From Obscuribacter phosphatis_A (GTDB taxonomy: Bacteria > Cyanobacteriota > Vampirovibrionia > Obscuribacterales > Obscuribacteraceae): 64,000 nucleotides of DNA. Under the pieces are notes generated by a model that saw nothing but the letters and a program-made list of their open reading frames with translations, ran no database searches and had not been told where the DNA came from. Position 1 is the stretch's first letter. The number at the start of each line of letters is the position of its first letter. Position numbers and translations under genes: made by a program. Shown here one piece after another: positions 24,633-35,000 of the stretch. The stretch spans positions 87,985 through 151,984 of the forward strand of contig JAFLCK010000010.1 of NCBI GenBank assembly GCA_017303615.1. The letters run 5' to 3'.

Positions 24633-26225
24633 ATGGCACGCATCGTTATTGTTGAAGACGACCAGAGTCTAGCTTATGTAATCGCCTCTTCACTGGAGGG
24701 CGACGGACATCTGGTCAAAGCATTTCATAATGGCTTGGAAGCCCAGAATTTCATCTTGGCAAATCAAGCCGACATGTTGGTGCTCGACTGGGATCTGCCG
24801 GGCCTTAGCGGCATTGAAATCTTGAGAGACTACAGGGCATTTGGCGGCACTTGCCCAGTCTTGATGCTCACCGGCCACAATCAAGTAGAAGACAAAGAAG
24901 CCGGCTTTGAATCGGGCGCCGACGACTATTTAACCAAACCCTTTGCAGTGAAAGAACTCTTGATGAGAGTTAAAGCCCTGATCAAGCGCAGCCAAACGAG
25001 CATCGGCAACGTAATGTCGCTAGGAGACATCGTCATCGACTTTGACACAACCAAAGTAATGAAAAGCGGCAAAGCGGTAAAACTGGTCACCCGAGAGTTT
25101 CAGCTTTTGGCCTATTTAGCCAAAAATCGAGAAGAAAGCATATCGGCGCCAACAGAAGAGATAGTCAATAAAGTCTGGACCGCCGATGCCGAAATGACAC
25201 CGGAAGGTTTTCAAACAGTGGCGAGGCGACTGTCAAAAAAGCTAGACCCTGATGGACGCATACTGCGCTTAGACAAAATAATTCCGGGTGGACAATCACT
25301 TTCATTAGGCACCACCACACCCGGTCTGCAAGCAAACGATGAAGAAGAGCTTGAGCCGCTTTTGGGGCGGGTACTGGATGGCAAGTATGAAATAATCAAA
25401 GCCATCGGCGGCGGTGCCTCAGGCACGGTATTCAAAGCCAAGCACGTGCATATGAATGTAATGGTGGCAGTAAAAGTGCTGGCACCACAGCTAAGTATGC
25501 AACCAGAATACGTGCGCCGTTTTGAACGAGAAGCCCGCGCCTGCGCTTCGCTCAGACACAATAATATTATCATCTTGCACGACATGGGTATGACCGAAGA
25601 AATGCAACCATATCTGGTGATGGAGTTGCTGGACGGTTGCAGCTTGGCCGAACTGCTTGAGCAAAACAACAAATTGCACCCGCAAGAAGCGGTGGAAGTA
25701 GTATGCCAGATCTTGCAAGGCATAGCCTGCGCCCACGCAAAAGGGCTCACCCACCGCGATCTAAAGCCAGGCAATGTGATGATGTTGCCGCAGCAAAATG
25801 GCACCTATGCCGTAAAAATCGTAGACTTTGGTCTAGCCAAATCGGCCTCAGCCGAAGAGGGCATGGCTAGACTTACTCAAACCGGAGCCTTAATCGGCAC
25901 GCCCTCATATATGAGCCCCGAGCAGTGCAATGCCGAACCCGTTGACTTTAGAAGCGATATCTACAGTATCGGCTGTATTCTCTATGAACTTCTTACCGGG
26001 GCACCGCCCTTTGTGTCAAATAATCTCATCGAGATCTTGAACCTGCATGCCAGTGAGCCTCCGCCTCCACTAAAGGTAGAGGGTATTCCAGAAAACATAA
26101 GAAGCTATTTGGAGAGAGTGATTCACACTTGCCTAGCCAAGTCAAAAGATGAGCGCTTTCAAAGCAGCGAACAAATGCTTGGTGCTCTCAATGGTTTACG
26201 CCCGCAGCGCACCGCCACAGGTTGA
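24633..26225 (+). CDS. Response regulator fused to a Ser/Thr protein kinase
   Basis: Three modules are visible in 530 residues. Residues 1-120 are a receiver (IVIVEDDQSLAY, phospho-Asp in MLVLDWDLPGLSG, DDYLTKPF with the conserved Lys). Residues about 130-225 are an OmpR-type winged helix (KAVKLVTREFQLLAYLAKN, then GFQTVARRLSKKL). Residues about 235-500 are a Hanks-type Ser/Thr kinase with IGGGASGTVFKAK, VAVKVL, THRDLKPGNVM, DFGLAKS and MSPEQC. All catalytic residues are present. This would convert a His-Asp signal into Ser/Thr phosphorylation and may also bind DNA. The ATG at 24633 matches receiver homologues and has GAGAGAAG upstream; the longer frame from 24432 crosses the divergent promoter region. 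It stands head-to-head with the histidine kinase pair, its likely input. Confidence 0.93.
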   Translation: MARIVIVEDDQSLAYVIASSLEGDGHLVKAFHNGLEAQNFILANQADMLVLDWDLPGLSGIEILRDYRAFGGTCPVLMLTGHNQVEDKEAGFESGADDYLTKPFAVKELLMRVKALIKRSQTSIGNVMSLGDIVIDFDTTKVMKSGKAVKLVTREFQLLAYLAKNREESISAPTEEIVNKVWTADAEMTPEGFQTVARRLSKKLDPDGRILRLDKIIPGGQSLSLGTTTPGLQANDEEELEPLLGRVLDGKYEIIKAIGGGASGTVFKAKHVHMNVMVAVKVLAPQLSMQPEYVRRFEREARACASLRHNNIIILHDMGMTEEMQPYLVMELLDGCSLAELLEQNNKLHPQEAVEVVCQILQGIACAHAKGLTHRDLKPGNVMMLPQQNGTYAVKIVDFGLAKSASAEEGMARLTQTGALIGTPSYMSPEQCNAEPVDFRSDIYSIGCILYELLTGAPPFVSNNLIEILNLHASEPPPPLKVEGIPENIRSYLERVIHTCLAKSKDERFQSSEQMLGALNGLRPQRTATG

Positions 26226-26644
26226 AGAAAAGATCTACGATAGAAAATACAAGGTGTTACTTATGATTTAGTAAACGGTCAGTGGTTGCATGTCTACCAA
26301 GTTTGGTCAAGGCTTTTCTGGCTAGAACTGGAGGTAACGCGGAAGCACAGGGCGCTGCTGGTCTAAGGACTCTGAGATAGGACAAGAATCATAACTGAGC
26401 CGCCTGTATAGATTGAACCAGCGGACTTCCCGAACCCTTCTCTAGCGCAGCAGCGATCCAAATTTACTGAACTGCCCGAACTGACCGAGCCGCTGGAGCC
26501 GGATTAGAAAGATCCGAGAGCGGGTATAGCTGACATATACCTTATGAATAGCATCCATACTAAGACTCCCAATCTACAGCCCCAAGTCGCCTGAGGGCTT
26601 GAATTCCTAAGGTAGGAGCGCCGCGGAATCAAGGTAAGTAAAGC
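26226..26644. other. Intergenic region, no gene recognised
   Basis: I find no convincing gene, tRNA or strong hairpin in this 419-bp stretch. It separates the signalling locus from the peptidase island, and promoter elements for the next gene are not obvious. Confidence 0.5.
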
Positions 26645-29221
26645 TTGAGTGTTAGGCATGAGTCCGGAGACAGAGGTGATGCTGAGGCGAAAAAGCCCGG
26701 GCACATGTCTGCTGTTGTCGACTTATCGGAACGGGACTCATCAAGCTTCTTTGAAAAGAGCCTAAGACAAGAAACGCAAAGCTTGGTCAATAGAGGTGTG
26801 TTAGGCGACCTGAGTATTGTTTCGGGCGATCAAAAAGTAGACAACCAAGGCTCAAGAAGGGCATTTGTCGCCCCCAAAGAATTTAGTGCTCCAGACAACA
26901 ATCGCGCTACTGGGTCTGATTTCCAACTCTCCGATAGTCAAAAAATCAAGAGTCCTGATGTAAATACGGACGGTTCGGACCGATTCAAAGGTCATCTAAG
27001 GGACAGCCGCTCCGAGCGGAATGATCCAACTCAATCAGATGCTATAAAGGCAACGAGTGTCACAGTTCAAGAGGGAGATACCCCTTGGAAAATAGCTCGC
27101 CGCCATCTCGGCGAAAATGCCACTAATGCGGAAGTGCAAAGGCATGCGGAAGAGTTGATGAGGCAAAACAATATCTCAGATCCTCGCAGGCTCCGTATAG
27201 GTACGCAGCTTATGCTACCGGAAAGAAATGAACAGGATACCTCGTCGACTCAGAGAGAGAGAAGTACAAACCAAGGAAACAACGGGCGAAAGCTGGACAA
27301 TGCCGATCATTCAAGCGGAGAAGGCTCCACAGAAGGAAGAGAAATAGACCGGAGCGATAAAAATCGACGACTAAGGCAAGAAGAAGGTAATCGCAGTGGC
27401 ACCCAAGACCAAGAAAATTCAGAGAAAATAGATCGAAAGAAGGAACAGTCTGGTCTTAGGAGAGAAGGTGAGAGTCAAGACCAGGGCACAGTCACTGATG
27501 CTCAGATAAAGGAAGCGACTCGCAATCAGGGAATTTTCAGAGACATTCGCCGCGAAACAGATCCAGAAACCTATACCGTGCAGAGAGGTGACAATCTCTG
27601 GAACATCGCTCGGAGACATCTTGGGCAAGGTGCATCCAACGCAGAGATTCAGAATCACGTAGATGAAATAGCAAGGCTGAACAAAATTGAAAACCCCTCT
27701 CGGATAAGAGAGGGAGCCGTCATAAGGCTACCCGGTCACGACGCACAAGGAAACGCCATAGTCGAGGACGCAGCCGGTAATCGCACTACTCATGGTCGCG
27801 ATGGCTCTTTGAGGATAGAAAACCGAGACGGATCGGGCTATGAAAGAGGCGCCGATGGCAGCGAGCGACGCTGGTCAAGGGCAGACAGAGATCAAGAAGG
27901 AGACCGGCAAGACCGAAACCGGCAAGACGGAGACCGGCAAGAAGGAGACCGGCAAGACCGAGACCAGCGAGAAGGAGACCGGCGAGATCAGCCCCGCGTG
28001 GATGACGCGACCGAACAGCGCGAAAATGAAGGTATTGAAAGATCACCCACCGAGGCGATGGACGCAGCACTTAATGCAGCTAGAGAGCGCATGGGAGAAA
28101 ACTCACCTGAGTTTGAGCAGTTCCAGAGAGACGCAAGAGAATTCGCTCAGCGCACAGATGTTTCTTCAGAAGAAATTAGAAGATCCTTTGAGCAGGTCGA
28201 ACGCCTGCTGACAGCTGAAAGAGCCACTCTCTCGCAGCAAGACCGCAATTTATTGGCTCAGAACTTTATGCATCACGCCAAAGATCCCTCCAATATTGAT
28301 CAAGGAACCTTCAATACCTGCAATGCCACAACCATGCAAGAACGCTTGTTCTCGAGAAATCCGTCGATTGCGGCAGAGATGCTGGCAACAACTGCAATAG
28401 ACGGCAAATGGACAGCTCCTGATGGGAAAGTAGTAACCATCGACCCAGCCAGTCTAGTGCCGATGCCGGAGTCAAGATTAAGCCCTCCAGCCGATGGTAG
28501 TCGAAGCTTTGCGACTCAAATTATGAATAACGTTCTAATCAACGATATGCTGCAACGACGCAATCCCCCGCAGACATACTCCCAAATAAGCATGAATCCA
28601 GATGGTACTCCGCTTTCTCCAGGCGACAACGGAGAAAGACTGTACGATAATCAGGGCAATGAAGTTAGAAAACCTGATGGCTCCTTCTACAGAGCTCCTG
28701 GCGTTTTCTCGGGAGAGATGTCTCAAGCAATGAGAAGATTAACTGGAGACTCAGGCACGGTGATATCAAATCCCTCAGCCGATCCCAATGAAAATCTAAG
28801 CCATGTGCGGTCCGCAGAGGAACTAGGAAGAACTCTAGAGCAAATGCAAAGGGAAGGCAGGCTACCTGCAATAATTCTGATTGATGCAGACCACCCCTCC
28901 TTTGGCGGAACTGGAGATGGAACACCTGGTTGGCACGTTGTCACTGTTCGCGGATACAATCCCGAGACCGGTGAGGTAGACATCTCTAATCAGTGGGGCG
29001 CAGCGAGCGACCGTCCAATAAGCTTACAAAATCTCTTCGATTCCACCACAGATCACTCCAGAACTCGCACGAGATCGCTCAAGAGCGATGGAATCTTGGA
29101 GAAAACCGGCTCGGATACAGAGTACCAGAGAATCTCCTCAGAATTTGAATTCCAAGACAAAAAGAACTTCGACTGGGGCGGCAATCTGAACCAACTAAGG
29201 CAAGCAAAGCCGAGGAACTAA
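26645..29221 (+). CDS. Double-LysM protein with papain-like cysteine peptidase domain
   Basis: Two LysM domains are clear (TVQEGDTPWKIARRHLGENA near residue 140, TVQRGDNLWNIARRHLGQGA near 305). LysM usually binds peptidoglycan or chitin. After a charged linker with a 15-bp DNA repeat comes a C-terminal domain with a papain-type triad: Cys 559 (GTFNTCNATTMQ), His 764 (GWHVVTVRGY) and Asn 782 (DISNQWG). The same domain occurs in the giant protein at 32079-43526. No signal peptide is visible, so export by another route or a cytoplasmic role is open. The frame starts at TTG 26645 with AAGGT upstream; an ATG at 26705 is the alternative. The gene at 29301 follows 79 bp later and may be functionally linked. 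Confidence 0.82.
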   Translation: MSVRHESGDRGDAEAKKPGHMSAVVDLSERDSSSFFEKSLRQETQSLVNRGVLGDLSIVSGDQKVDNQGSRRAFVAPKEFSAPDNNRATGSDFQLSDSQKIKSPDVNTDGSDRFKGHLRDSRSERNDPTQSDAIKATSVTVQEGDTPWKIARRHLGENATNAEVQRHAEELMRQNNISDPRRLRIGTQLMLPERNEQDTSSTQRERSTNQGNNGRKLDNADHSSGEGSTEGREIDRSDKNRRLRQEEGNRSGTQDQENSEKIDRKKEQSGLRREGESQDQGTVTDAQIKEATRNQGIFRDIRRETDPETYTVQRGDNLWNIARRHLGQGASNAEIQNHVDEIARLNKIENPSRIREGAVIRLPGHDAQGNAIVEDAAGNRTTHGRDGSLRIENRDGSGYERGADGSERRWSRADRDQEGDRQDRNRQDGDRQEGDRQDRDQREGDRRDQPRVDDATEQRENEGIERSPTEAMDAALNAARERMGENSPEFEQFQRDAREFAQRTDVSSEEIRRSFEQVERLLTAERATLSQQDRNLLAQNFMHHAKDPSNIDQGTFNTCNATTMQERLFSRNPSIAAEMLATTAIDGKWTAPDGKVVTIDPASLVPMPESRLSPPADGSRSFATQIMNNVLINDMLQRRNPPQTYSQISMNPDGTPLSPGDNGERLYDNQGNEVRKPDGSFYRAPGVFSGEMSQAMRRLTGDSGTVISNPSADPNENLSHVRSAEELGRTLEQMQREGRLPAIILIDADHPSFGGTGDGTPGWHVVTVRGYNPETGEVDISNQWGAASDRPISLQNLFDSTTDHSRTRTRSLKSDGILEKTGSDTEYQRISSEFEFQDKKNFDWGGNLNQLRQAKPRN
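27893..27990 (+). repeat. 15-bp tandem repeat within the LysM-peptidase linker
   Basis: About six imperfect copies of GAGACCGGCAAGACC encode a DRQ(D/E)R/G-rich charged linker. The unit keeps frame, so copy number changes would alter only linker length. Confidence 0.85.
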
Positions 29222-29300
29222 GAGCCAAGTTTTACAAGATAAGAAAGTTTGGAAGACCGATTGCGATAAAATGTGCAGAAAGAATTTTGGGAGATGAATT

Positions 29301-30074
29301 ATGGCACCTGGAGACTACGGAAGACCGATAGAACCGGTTCACCAAGAAAAGCTAATGAAGCCGGAGAGTCAACTTGTAAACGATTCTTGGGTGCTGGCTC
29401 AAGCGAACAAGGCGGGTCAGAAAGTGAGTGAACAAACATACTCTACCCCTGGTGTTTTCGGTGAAATCAAAATGCCTTCCAATTGGGACCTTGCCAAACA
29501 AAAAGCAAACGGCGCTCCCAATTTCGACTATGCATACACCTTCAAACCACCATCTGCCTACGGAGATGTGGAAATTTCTATCTTAAATCGTGGCGGAGCG
29601 CTTAGTGATGCCGGCTCAAAAAACTTAAGCAAACTGCTTGAAGACAATAAAGGAATCACGATACCTAAAGTTCTCTATGACAAATCTTGGGCGCCCAACG
29701 ATCCAAGAGCGAAAGAGGGTGCAGACCTGATACGCTCACTCGCTGAGACGCTGGGAAGGAATCACCAGGGCGATAATCAGTTCACAAACAGTACTCCATT
29801 CGGCAGCGCTAGAGCTCCTGGCTTTCAAATAGACCGGATGGAACTGCGTAATATCAATGGCAAGGTAGTCTTATCAGTTGAAGGGGAGTCGAAGAATAAG
29901 CTTACAGGTTCAACGGCAGCTCACTTTAGCGGGATTTATGCACCTAATAGAGTTGAGCGCCTAGGCAACCCAGTGACCGAGGTCCATCAGATGTACATGT
30001 ATTCAGCCGACAAAGCTGCCTTCACTCTAAATAAGCTAGGCTACAACAAAGCACTCCGTTCTATTCAGTGGTGA
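29301..30074 (+). CDS. Unknown soluble protein downstream of the LysM-peptidase
   Basis: The 257-residue product has no signal peptide, membrane segment or recognised family. It begins MAPGDYGRPIEPVHQEK and contains mixed alpha/beta sequence, including YTFKPPSAYGDVEISIL and two strands near RMELRNINGKVVLSVEGE. GGGAG precedes the ATG at good spacing, so expression is likely. It follows the LysM-peptidase gene by 79 bp on the same strand. By position it could be an inhibitor, substrate or partner of that peptidase, but nothing in the sequence proves this. The composition is like its neighbours. Confidence 0.65.
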   Translation: MAPGDYGRPIEPVHQEKLMKPESQLVNDSWVLAQANKAGQKVSEQTYSTPGVFGEIKMPSNWDLAKQKANGAPNFDYAYTFKPPSAYGDVEISILNRGGALSDAGSKNLSKLLEDNKGITIPKVLYDKSWAPNDPRAKEGADLIRSLAETLGRNHQGDNQFTNSTPFGSARAPGFQIDRMELRNINGKVVLSVEGESKNKLTGSTAAHFSGIYAPNRVERLGNPVTEVHQMYMYSADKAAFTLNKLGYNKALRSIQW

Positions 30075-30221
30075 GCTAGCATAAAATCGAACCTGACTGT
30101 CTTCTTAAAGAACCCACTGGCAAGCGGCCAACAGTCGATGCCAAAAGACTGATTCACAGAAATCCTGCTAACACACAACGCTATATCTTACTAAGTTTAT
30201 TGGCTCATCAAAAAAACAAAA

Positions 30222-30791
30222 TCACTGCGAAAACGACAAGCCTTTACTTGTCCTCAGTTGACGCATAAGTTCCAGTTGCTCATCAAAGAAAAGAGCAGAG
30301 ACCTCATCGCATTCAAAAACAGCCTTGAGCGGATTAACTACTAGCTTGGAATTCATCCCCTTCACCCTTGCCAGCTTTCGTAAGGCCACCGAGTAACCGG
30401 CTTCATAGTAAATAGCGTCGGCAGCGCTGCCGGCAGAATTAGCCGTGCGACTCTTGGTTCGGCACTCGGCCGCAAACAGACCCAACTGTTCAGGGGTGAG
30501 AAGACTTTGAAGCACAGGGGCGACCAGCGTTTCGCAACGACTGGCAGAGAGAATCTGGTCTGAGAGCTTGCCATAGCTATGCAAGTCGCTATCCAAAGAT
30601 TTAGTCCGTTTAGAGGCGACTATATCAGCCAATCTGCGCATAGCAAGCGAGACGACGCTCTTGGTTCGATCATTTGCTTCTATTTCGCATTTCTTCTCTT
30701 CAACTGCCATGGCGGCATTGCAAACACAAATAAAATAGTAGACAAGAAGAGCTATGCAAGACAGGACACTCTTAGACTTCATAAGTTTCAT
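30222..30791 (-). CDS. Small secreted protein, unknown function
   Basis: The N-terminus MKLMKSKSVLSCIALLVYYF followed by ICVCNAAMA is a signal peptide. The mature part of about 160 residues is helical and carries four Cys residues (KKCEIE, SRCETL, AAECRT, FECDEV), which could form two disulfides. That suggests an oxidising, extracytoplasmic location. No family is recognised. The gene lies downstream of the calpain-like gene on the same strand with a 110-bp gap, so it may be co-expressed with it. The start could be a GTG at 30800, the ATG at 30791 or an ATG at 30782. Confidence 0.65.
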   Translation of the reverse strand: MKLMKSKSVLSCIALLVYYFICVCNAAMAVEEKKCEIEANDRTKSVVSLAMRRLADIVASKRTKSLDSDLHSYGKLSDQILSASRCETLVAPVLQSLLTPEQLGLFAAECRTKSRTANSAGSAADAIYYEAGYSVALRKLARVKGMNSKLVVNPLKAVFECDEVSALFFDEQLELMRQLRTSKGLSFSQ

Positions 30792-30910
30792 AGCCCTCAC
30801 AATCGCAGAAAAACATCTATCAAGTCACAACATAGTGCTTGAAAGACATGGCGAACTTATGTTCAGCAGATTAAACGGCTAGATGAGTTCTTCTGCACTC
30901 CCTCTTTCGC

Positions 30911-31996
30911 CTAAGGGTGCAATTTCTTCGACTTTTTCAACTTGCTATAGTCTTCCTGAGTGGCGGGTCGGTCCTTCTCTACCAAGATAGAGACAAAGTT
31001 CTGCATAAACTCGCTCAATGCCATTGTAAAGACGCCATTTTTCATAACCTGATTGGCGGGCTTATAGTACTTAGAGCTACCCCAGGGATTCCATATTGTT
31101 ATGGTATCGAGAGCAGGATCATAATTCAAAACTGTCAGACAATGGGAGGGAGTACCTGTATTCACCACTCTTCGATCGCTCAGCGCCTGGATCAATTGCT
31201 CTCTTATCTTTTCTATACTGGTAGATGAAGTGGGGTAACGCACACAAGCGTTACCAGTACAAAACATTATTGCCGCACCGCCAGAGCCACCATGAATGAC
31301 AGAATCAACGGCTTCGGCATGACTGCGATTGCGATCGCGATAGACACCCCAAGCTTTCTCTATAACGTGCAGCCAATAACCATCTTGCGCATCATCTGTA
31401 TAGCTGGCGATCTCACAATCAGTGGGCGGCGCCACGGCAATGGGCTCGTGCTGCGGGAACGCAACAGTGTAAGATCCATCTGCGTTTCGCGCTATCATCG
31501 ACTTGAGACGCTGTGGGTCATGATAGGCAAGCCCGGCCACAGTGGAAAGCAAGTAGCAATCACCGGTGTTTCCCTGCTTGATACCATCAATATGCGGCAC
31601 ACCCCGCGCAAAGAGCACTGGGGGATCATTTGCCAAACGCTTGAGCAGCCTGCTGTAAATAGCAACAATTGCTTTTTGCTGTTTAGTCGGCTCGCCCACA
31701 TCAGCGGTTGCCGTCAGGTCATTAAGACTGAACGGTTCAAGATCGCTATGGCTGCGCCTATAGACCTTTATCGCCGACAGAGCGACCGCGCAAGCCCCCT
31801 TAATCGACGGATCTTGAATAGCATAATCAATCTCGCTGTCTTCCAAAGAACCATTCTTATTAAGGTCCCACTTACTAAATCCAGACTGAAGAGCATTCTT
31901 AAAAGAGTCAAAATCTTCTGAACCGGCATAGACGGGTGAGAATTCCCCCAAAGACAACAAAAGAGCTGCCAAGCAACCAAATACTCTGCGTTTCAT
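30911..31996 (-). CDS. Secreted calpain-family cysteine peptidase with EF-hand
   Basis: A signal peptide (MKRRVFGCLAALLLSLGEFS, cleavage near VYAGS) is followed by an EF-hand-like calcium loop, DLNKNGSLEDSE (residues 44-55, with Asp, Asn, Asn, Ser and Glu ligands). A C2 (calpain-type) catalytic domain follows, with Cys 147 in GNTGDCYLLSTV, His 285 in PSHCLTVLNY and Asn 303 in TIWNPWG. The spacing and sequences match calpain PC1/PC2 core motifs, so an active, perhaps calcium-responsive extracytoplasmic protease is likely. The whole protein is 361 residues, much smaller than eukaryotic calpains, as is usual for bacterial members. It lies between a small secreted Cys-containing protein and the giant gene, all on the minus strand. 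Confidence 0.88.
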   Translation of the reverse strand: MKRRVFGCLAALLLSLGEFSPVYAGSEDFDSFKNALQSGFSKWDLNKNGSLEDSEIDYAIQDPSIKGACAVALSAIKVYRRSHSDLEPFSLNDLTATADVGEPTKQQKAIVAIYSRLLKRLANDPPVLFARGVPHIDGIKQGNTGDCYLLSTVAGLAYHDPQRLKSMIARNADGSYTVAFPQHEPIAVAPPTDCEIASYTDDAQDGYWLHVIEKAWGVYRDRNRSHAEAVDSVIHGGSGGAAIMFCTGNACVRYPTSSTSIEKIREQLIQALSDRRVVNTGTPSHCLTVLNYDPALDTITIWNPWGSSKYYKPANQVMKNGVFTMALSEFMQNFVSILVEKDRPATQEDYSKLKKSKKLHP

Positions 31997-32078
31997 CTGA
32001 TCCTCTGTGAATGCTCTAAGCCTTTGCCAGTTCTCTTATGCCCAGAGCGCTGAAAATTTGAAGCGAAAAGTCCCTCAA

Positions 32079-35000
32079 CTAAATGCCCATATCTCTTGAA
32101 CGATGCAGGCGCACGGCTTCAAGATAGGCATGATAGGCTTTGGCTCTCTCTAGAGCTGCCGCTGTCGCATCGTCTTTAAGAGTATTCAAAATATGAGACA
32201 TTCCGGCCTTCTCATCGTCATCTTGCAAACTAGAGACCGAACGACTCGCCTGAGACCAATCGATAGAGGTGCTTGGCACGCCGGTATCCATCATAATATT
32301 TACGCCTTTCTCGTGGACGTCATCGGCGACCTTGGAAGCCTCAGAGCCCCTATCAAAGGAGGTTAGCAAATCAGAAAGAGCAGAAAAATCCACTAGGTCT
32401 TGATCATCTTCAACTGTCTTTTTCGAGTCTGCTTTTCTCTTATCGTCAGGCGAACCGAGGGCCGAAAGCAAACCTCTTGCCTCCTTTCCTTCAATGGGGA
32501 AGGCCTGACGCACCTCCCTTATCATGTCATCCACATGACGAATAGATGTTCCGGCTCTAGGCAATCGAAGTGCTCCATTGCCGCTTGTTTTGGCAAATAG
32601 ATGCCCTGCATAGTTTGCCTCTAGCTCGCGCTGATCGTGGACATAATTTCTAAAATCGACTTTCTTTTTATGCTGCAAGGCTTCCACAAAATTCTCCACC
32701 ATCATCTTCTCAAAGAGTCCCTTCATCTGCCTATCGAATACTTCAGTATTACCGCTTGTCTCTAGCTGCTCAGCCAAATACTTGCATTGCAGCCTAATTC
32801 TAGTGCGTGCGTTAAGCCCAGCCTTGTTATCAGAATCAAACAAAACAGCCTCTAAATTGCCGCTCTCACTGAGGCGACCCAAATACTCAATGTCTCTCTG
32901 CTGTAATACATCAGAGAAAATTGGCGAACGAAAATAGAGTGACTGCAGATCTACACTACCCATTACTTCTTGCAAAAACCGAGAGGGCGAAGTCTCAACC
33001 TGAAGGGGATTGAGTTTGATTATCGCATCAGCTTGCGCTTTGATATGCGCAGTATTTATCGGCTGGGGATTCTTAGAAGACTCCATCAACCGAGACGCCC
33101 TAATATACTCAGGGTCGATTGCCAACTCAGCATCCGAAAGCTTTCTTCTGTCGGCAAGCCAGCCCTGGGCCAACTTTAGCTCATTTGTGGCAAAACTAAG
33201 CTCAAGAGGATCGATGCGGGAATGTCCAGATTGAAGGCAGTATTCCTCAACCATACTTGGCACATCTACAGTGCCGTTCTTGCGCAAACAAGTCAATGCT
33301 GCCAGCCTAAATTTAGCGCGGTCTTGATCAGCATGCACAAATTCGTGAAAGAGCGCATAGTTTTCCAACATCCCTGGATTCGCCAAGTCGCTATAACGTA
33401 TTAAGATCTGACCGGAGCCAGGACGATAGGCCATTAACTCGCCTGGCTTAAAGAAACGATCGGGCCTGGCAACCACAGATATCTGCAAAGGTTCATCGGG
33501 CTGACACTGGCGGGCATACTCATTGATGCCGCTCTCTAAGTGCTGCGCAAAGCGCCTAGCGACAGCTGGGTCAAAATTGCCGTCATACTCTTCCATAATT
33601 TTCTCGGTGACGGCATCATCAAGATGCATAGCAAACTTTTGCATGCTTTCTTGCTTGAAGTGTGGATGGTCATTAAGAAGCAAATGTACATCTCTAAGCC
33701 TGTCCGTACCTTTCTCAGACAACTCGGCAAAATTAATAGAGAGCGCCTCATGTGCATCTAGTATCGAAAGTTCGCCGTTGCGTTCTCTTGCTTGTTGCAC
33801 AAAAGTCTTGATGCCGCCGCTGCCATCGAATTTCTGCCGCACTATCCCGCCGACTAGATCCTTCCCGAGCTCTTGACTCCTCTTCTGAGTTTGCTCAATG
33901 ATATAGGTCAACCTATCCGCTTCAGCCAGCTTCGCATTCGCTTCAAACATCTCTTTGGAAAATGGCACTTTGGCATTTTTCAAAGCCTGTATTGCTTGAT
34001 TTTGCAGCTCATAAGCGCGGCCGCCAATTAAAGTGCCGTTCTCGGTATAGACAGCAAGTTCGCCTACCTTCCATCTTCCTTTATCGTCATACATACCACC
34101 GACCACCACAGTCGTTTTCATGCCGAAAACGCTTGATACTTCGCCATTCTTAACTAGCCTTGACCTCTGCACTCGTTCGACTGACTCGCCAACCTTAAAC
34201 CATAGCGGAAAAGCTGCGGTATGCATTCTAGCTATCTGAACATTTAGCCCGGCATACTGCGGATTGGCTCTAGAAAAGCTCATACGTTCACCCAGAATGA
34301 AAGCCACTTGCTCGACTGTCATCTCGCGGTTTCTACCGTCAAGCAAAAGCTCTCGTATAGAATCTTTCGCCGTTTTCTCCAAAGCGGAAGCTCTGAGAAT
34401 CTTCTCGGCACTAGCCAGTCTTATGGAATCGTCCTCGACCACCAAAAGGGCATCCATAATCTCTTTAGCCACCGGCAAGGTGTTTTCCTTAAAAACTCTA
34501 AACTGTTTCTGTCGCTGTTTGACATGCTCAGAGGCAGCATCGCCCTGGCCTTGCAAAATGCTATGCAGTTCCAACCTTAGTTGAGCACCTTCCCGGCTTA
34601 GACCGCTATCTATATCTTTCAAACGCGCATGCGGCAGAAGGTGACTCTCTTTGGCGCGCGCTAACATTGCCTGCGCTTCCTCAATGCGACCGGCAGATTT
34701 AAGGGCATCAAGCTGCAAACGAAAATCAAACTCAGTACGAGCGACCTTGAGATCGGCAAGGCCCGCGGCAACTCCGATATCGACCTCCCTGGGCCGCAAT
34801 GTTTCACCAGGATTAAAGCGTCTTATATCGACAATATCACCCTCTACACTTAAGGCCAGCCTTATTGAATCAACCTGACCAAGCAGATAATGCTTTTGCT
34901 CTCTTGTCAGTCCGGCAGGCAGCACCAAACCCAACTCATCGCCACCCAAACGGGCCACAACAATTTTGTCGACCAATTCTTGAGGTATCTCGGACATTCT

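Noticed and set aside
26226..26644. Possible structured RNA or remnant gene
   Set aside because: No tRNA-like arms, conserved T-loop wording, strong hairpin or plausible frame was found by eye; a covariance-model search would be needed to revive it.
27840..28211. Alternate plus-strand frame with KKETGKTET repeats
   Set aside because: It is an out-of-frame reading of the 15-bp linker repeat of the LysM-peptidase gene, which is supported by domains on both sides.
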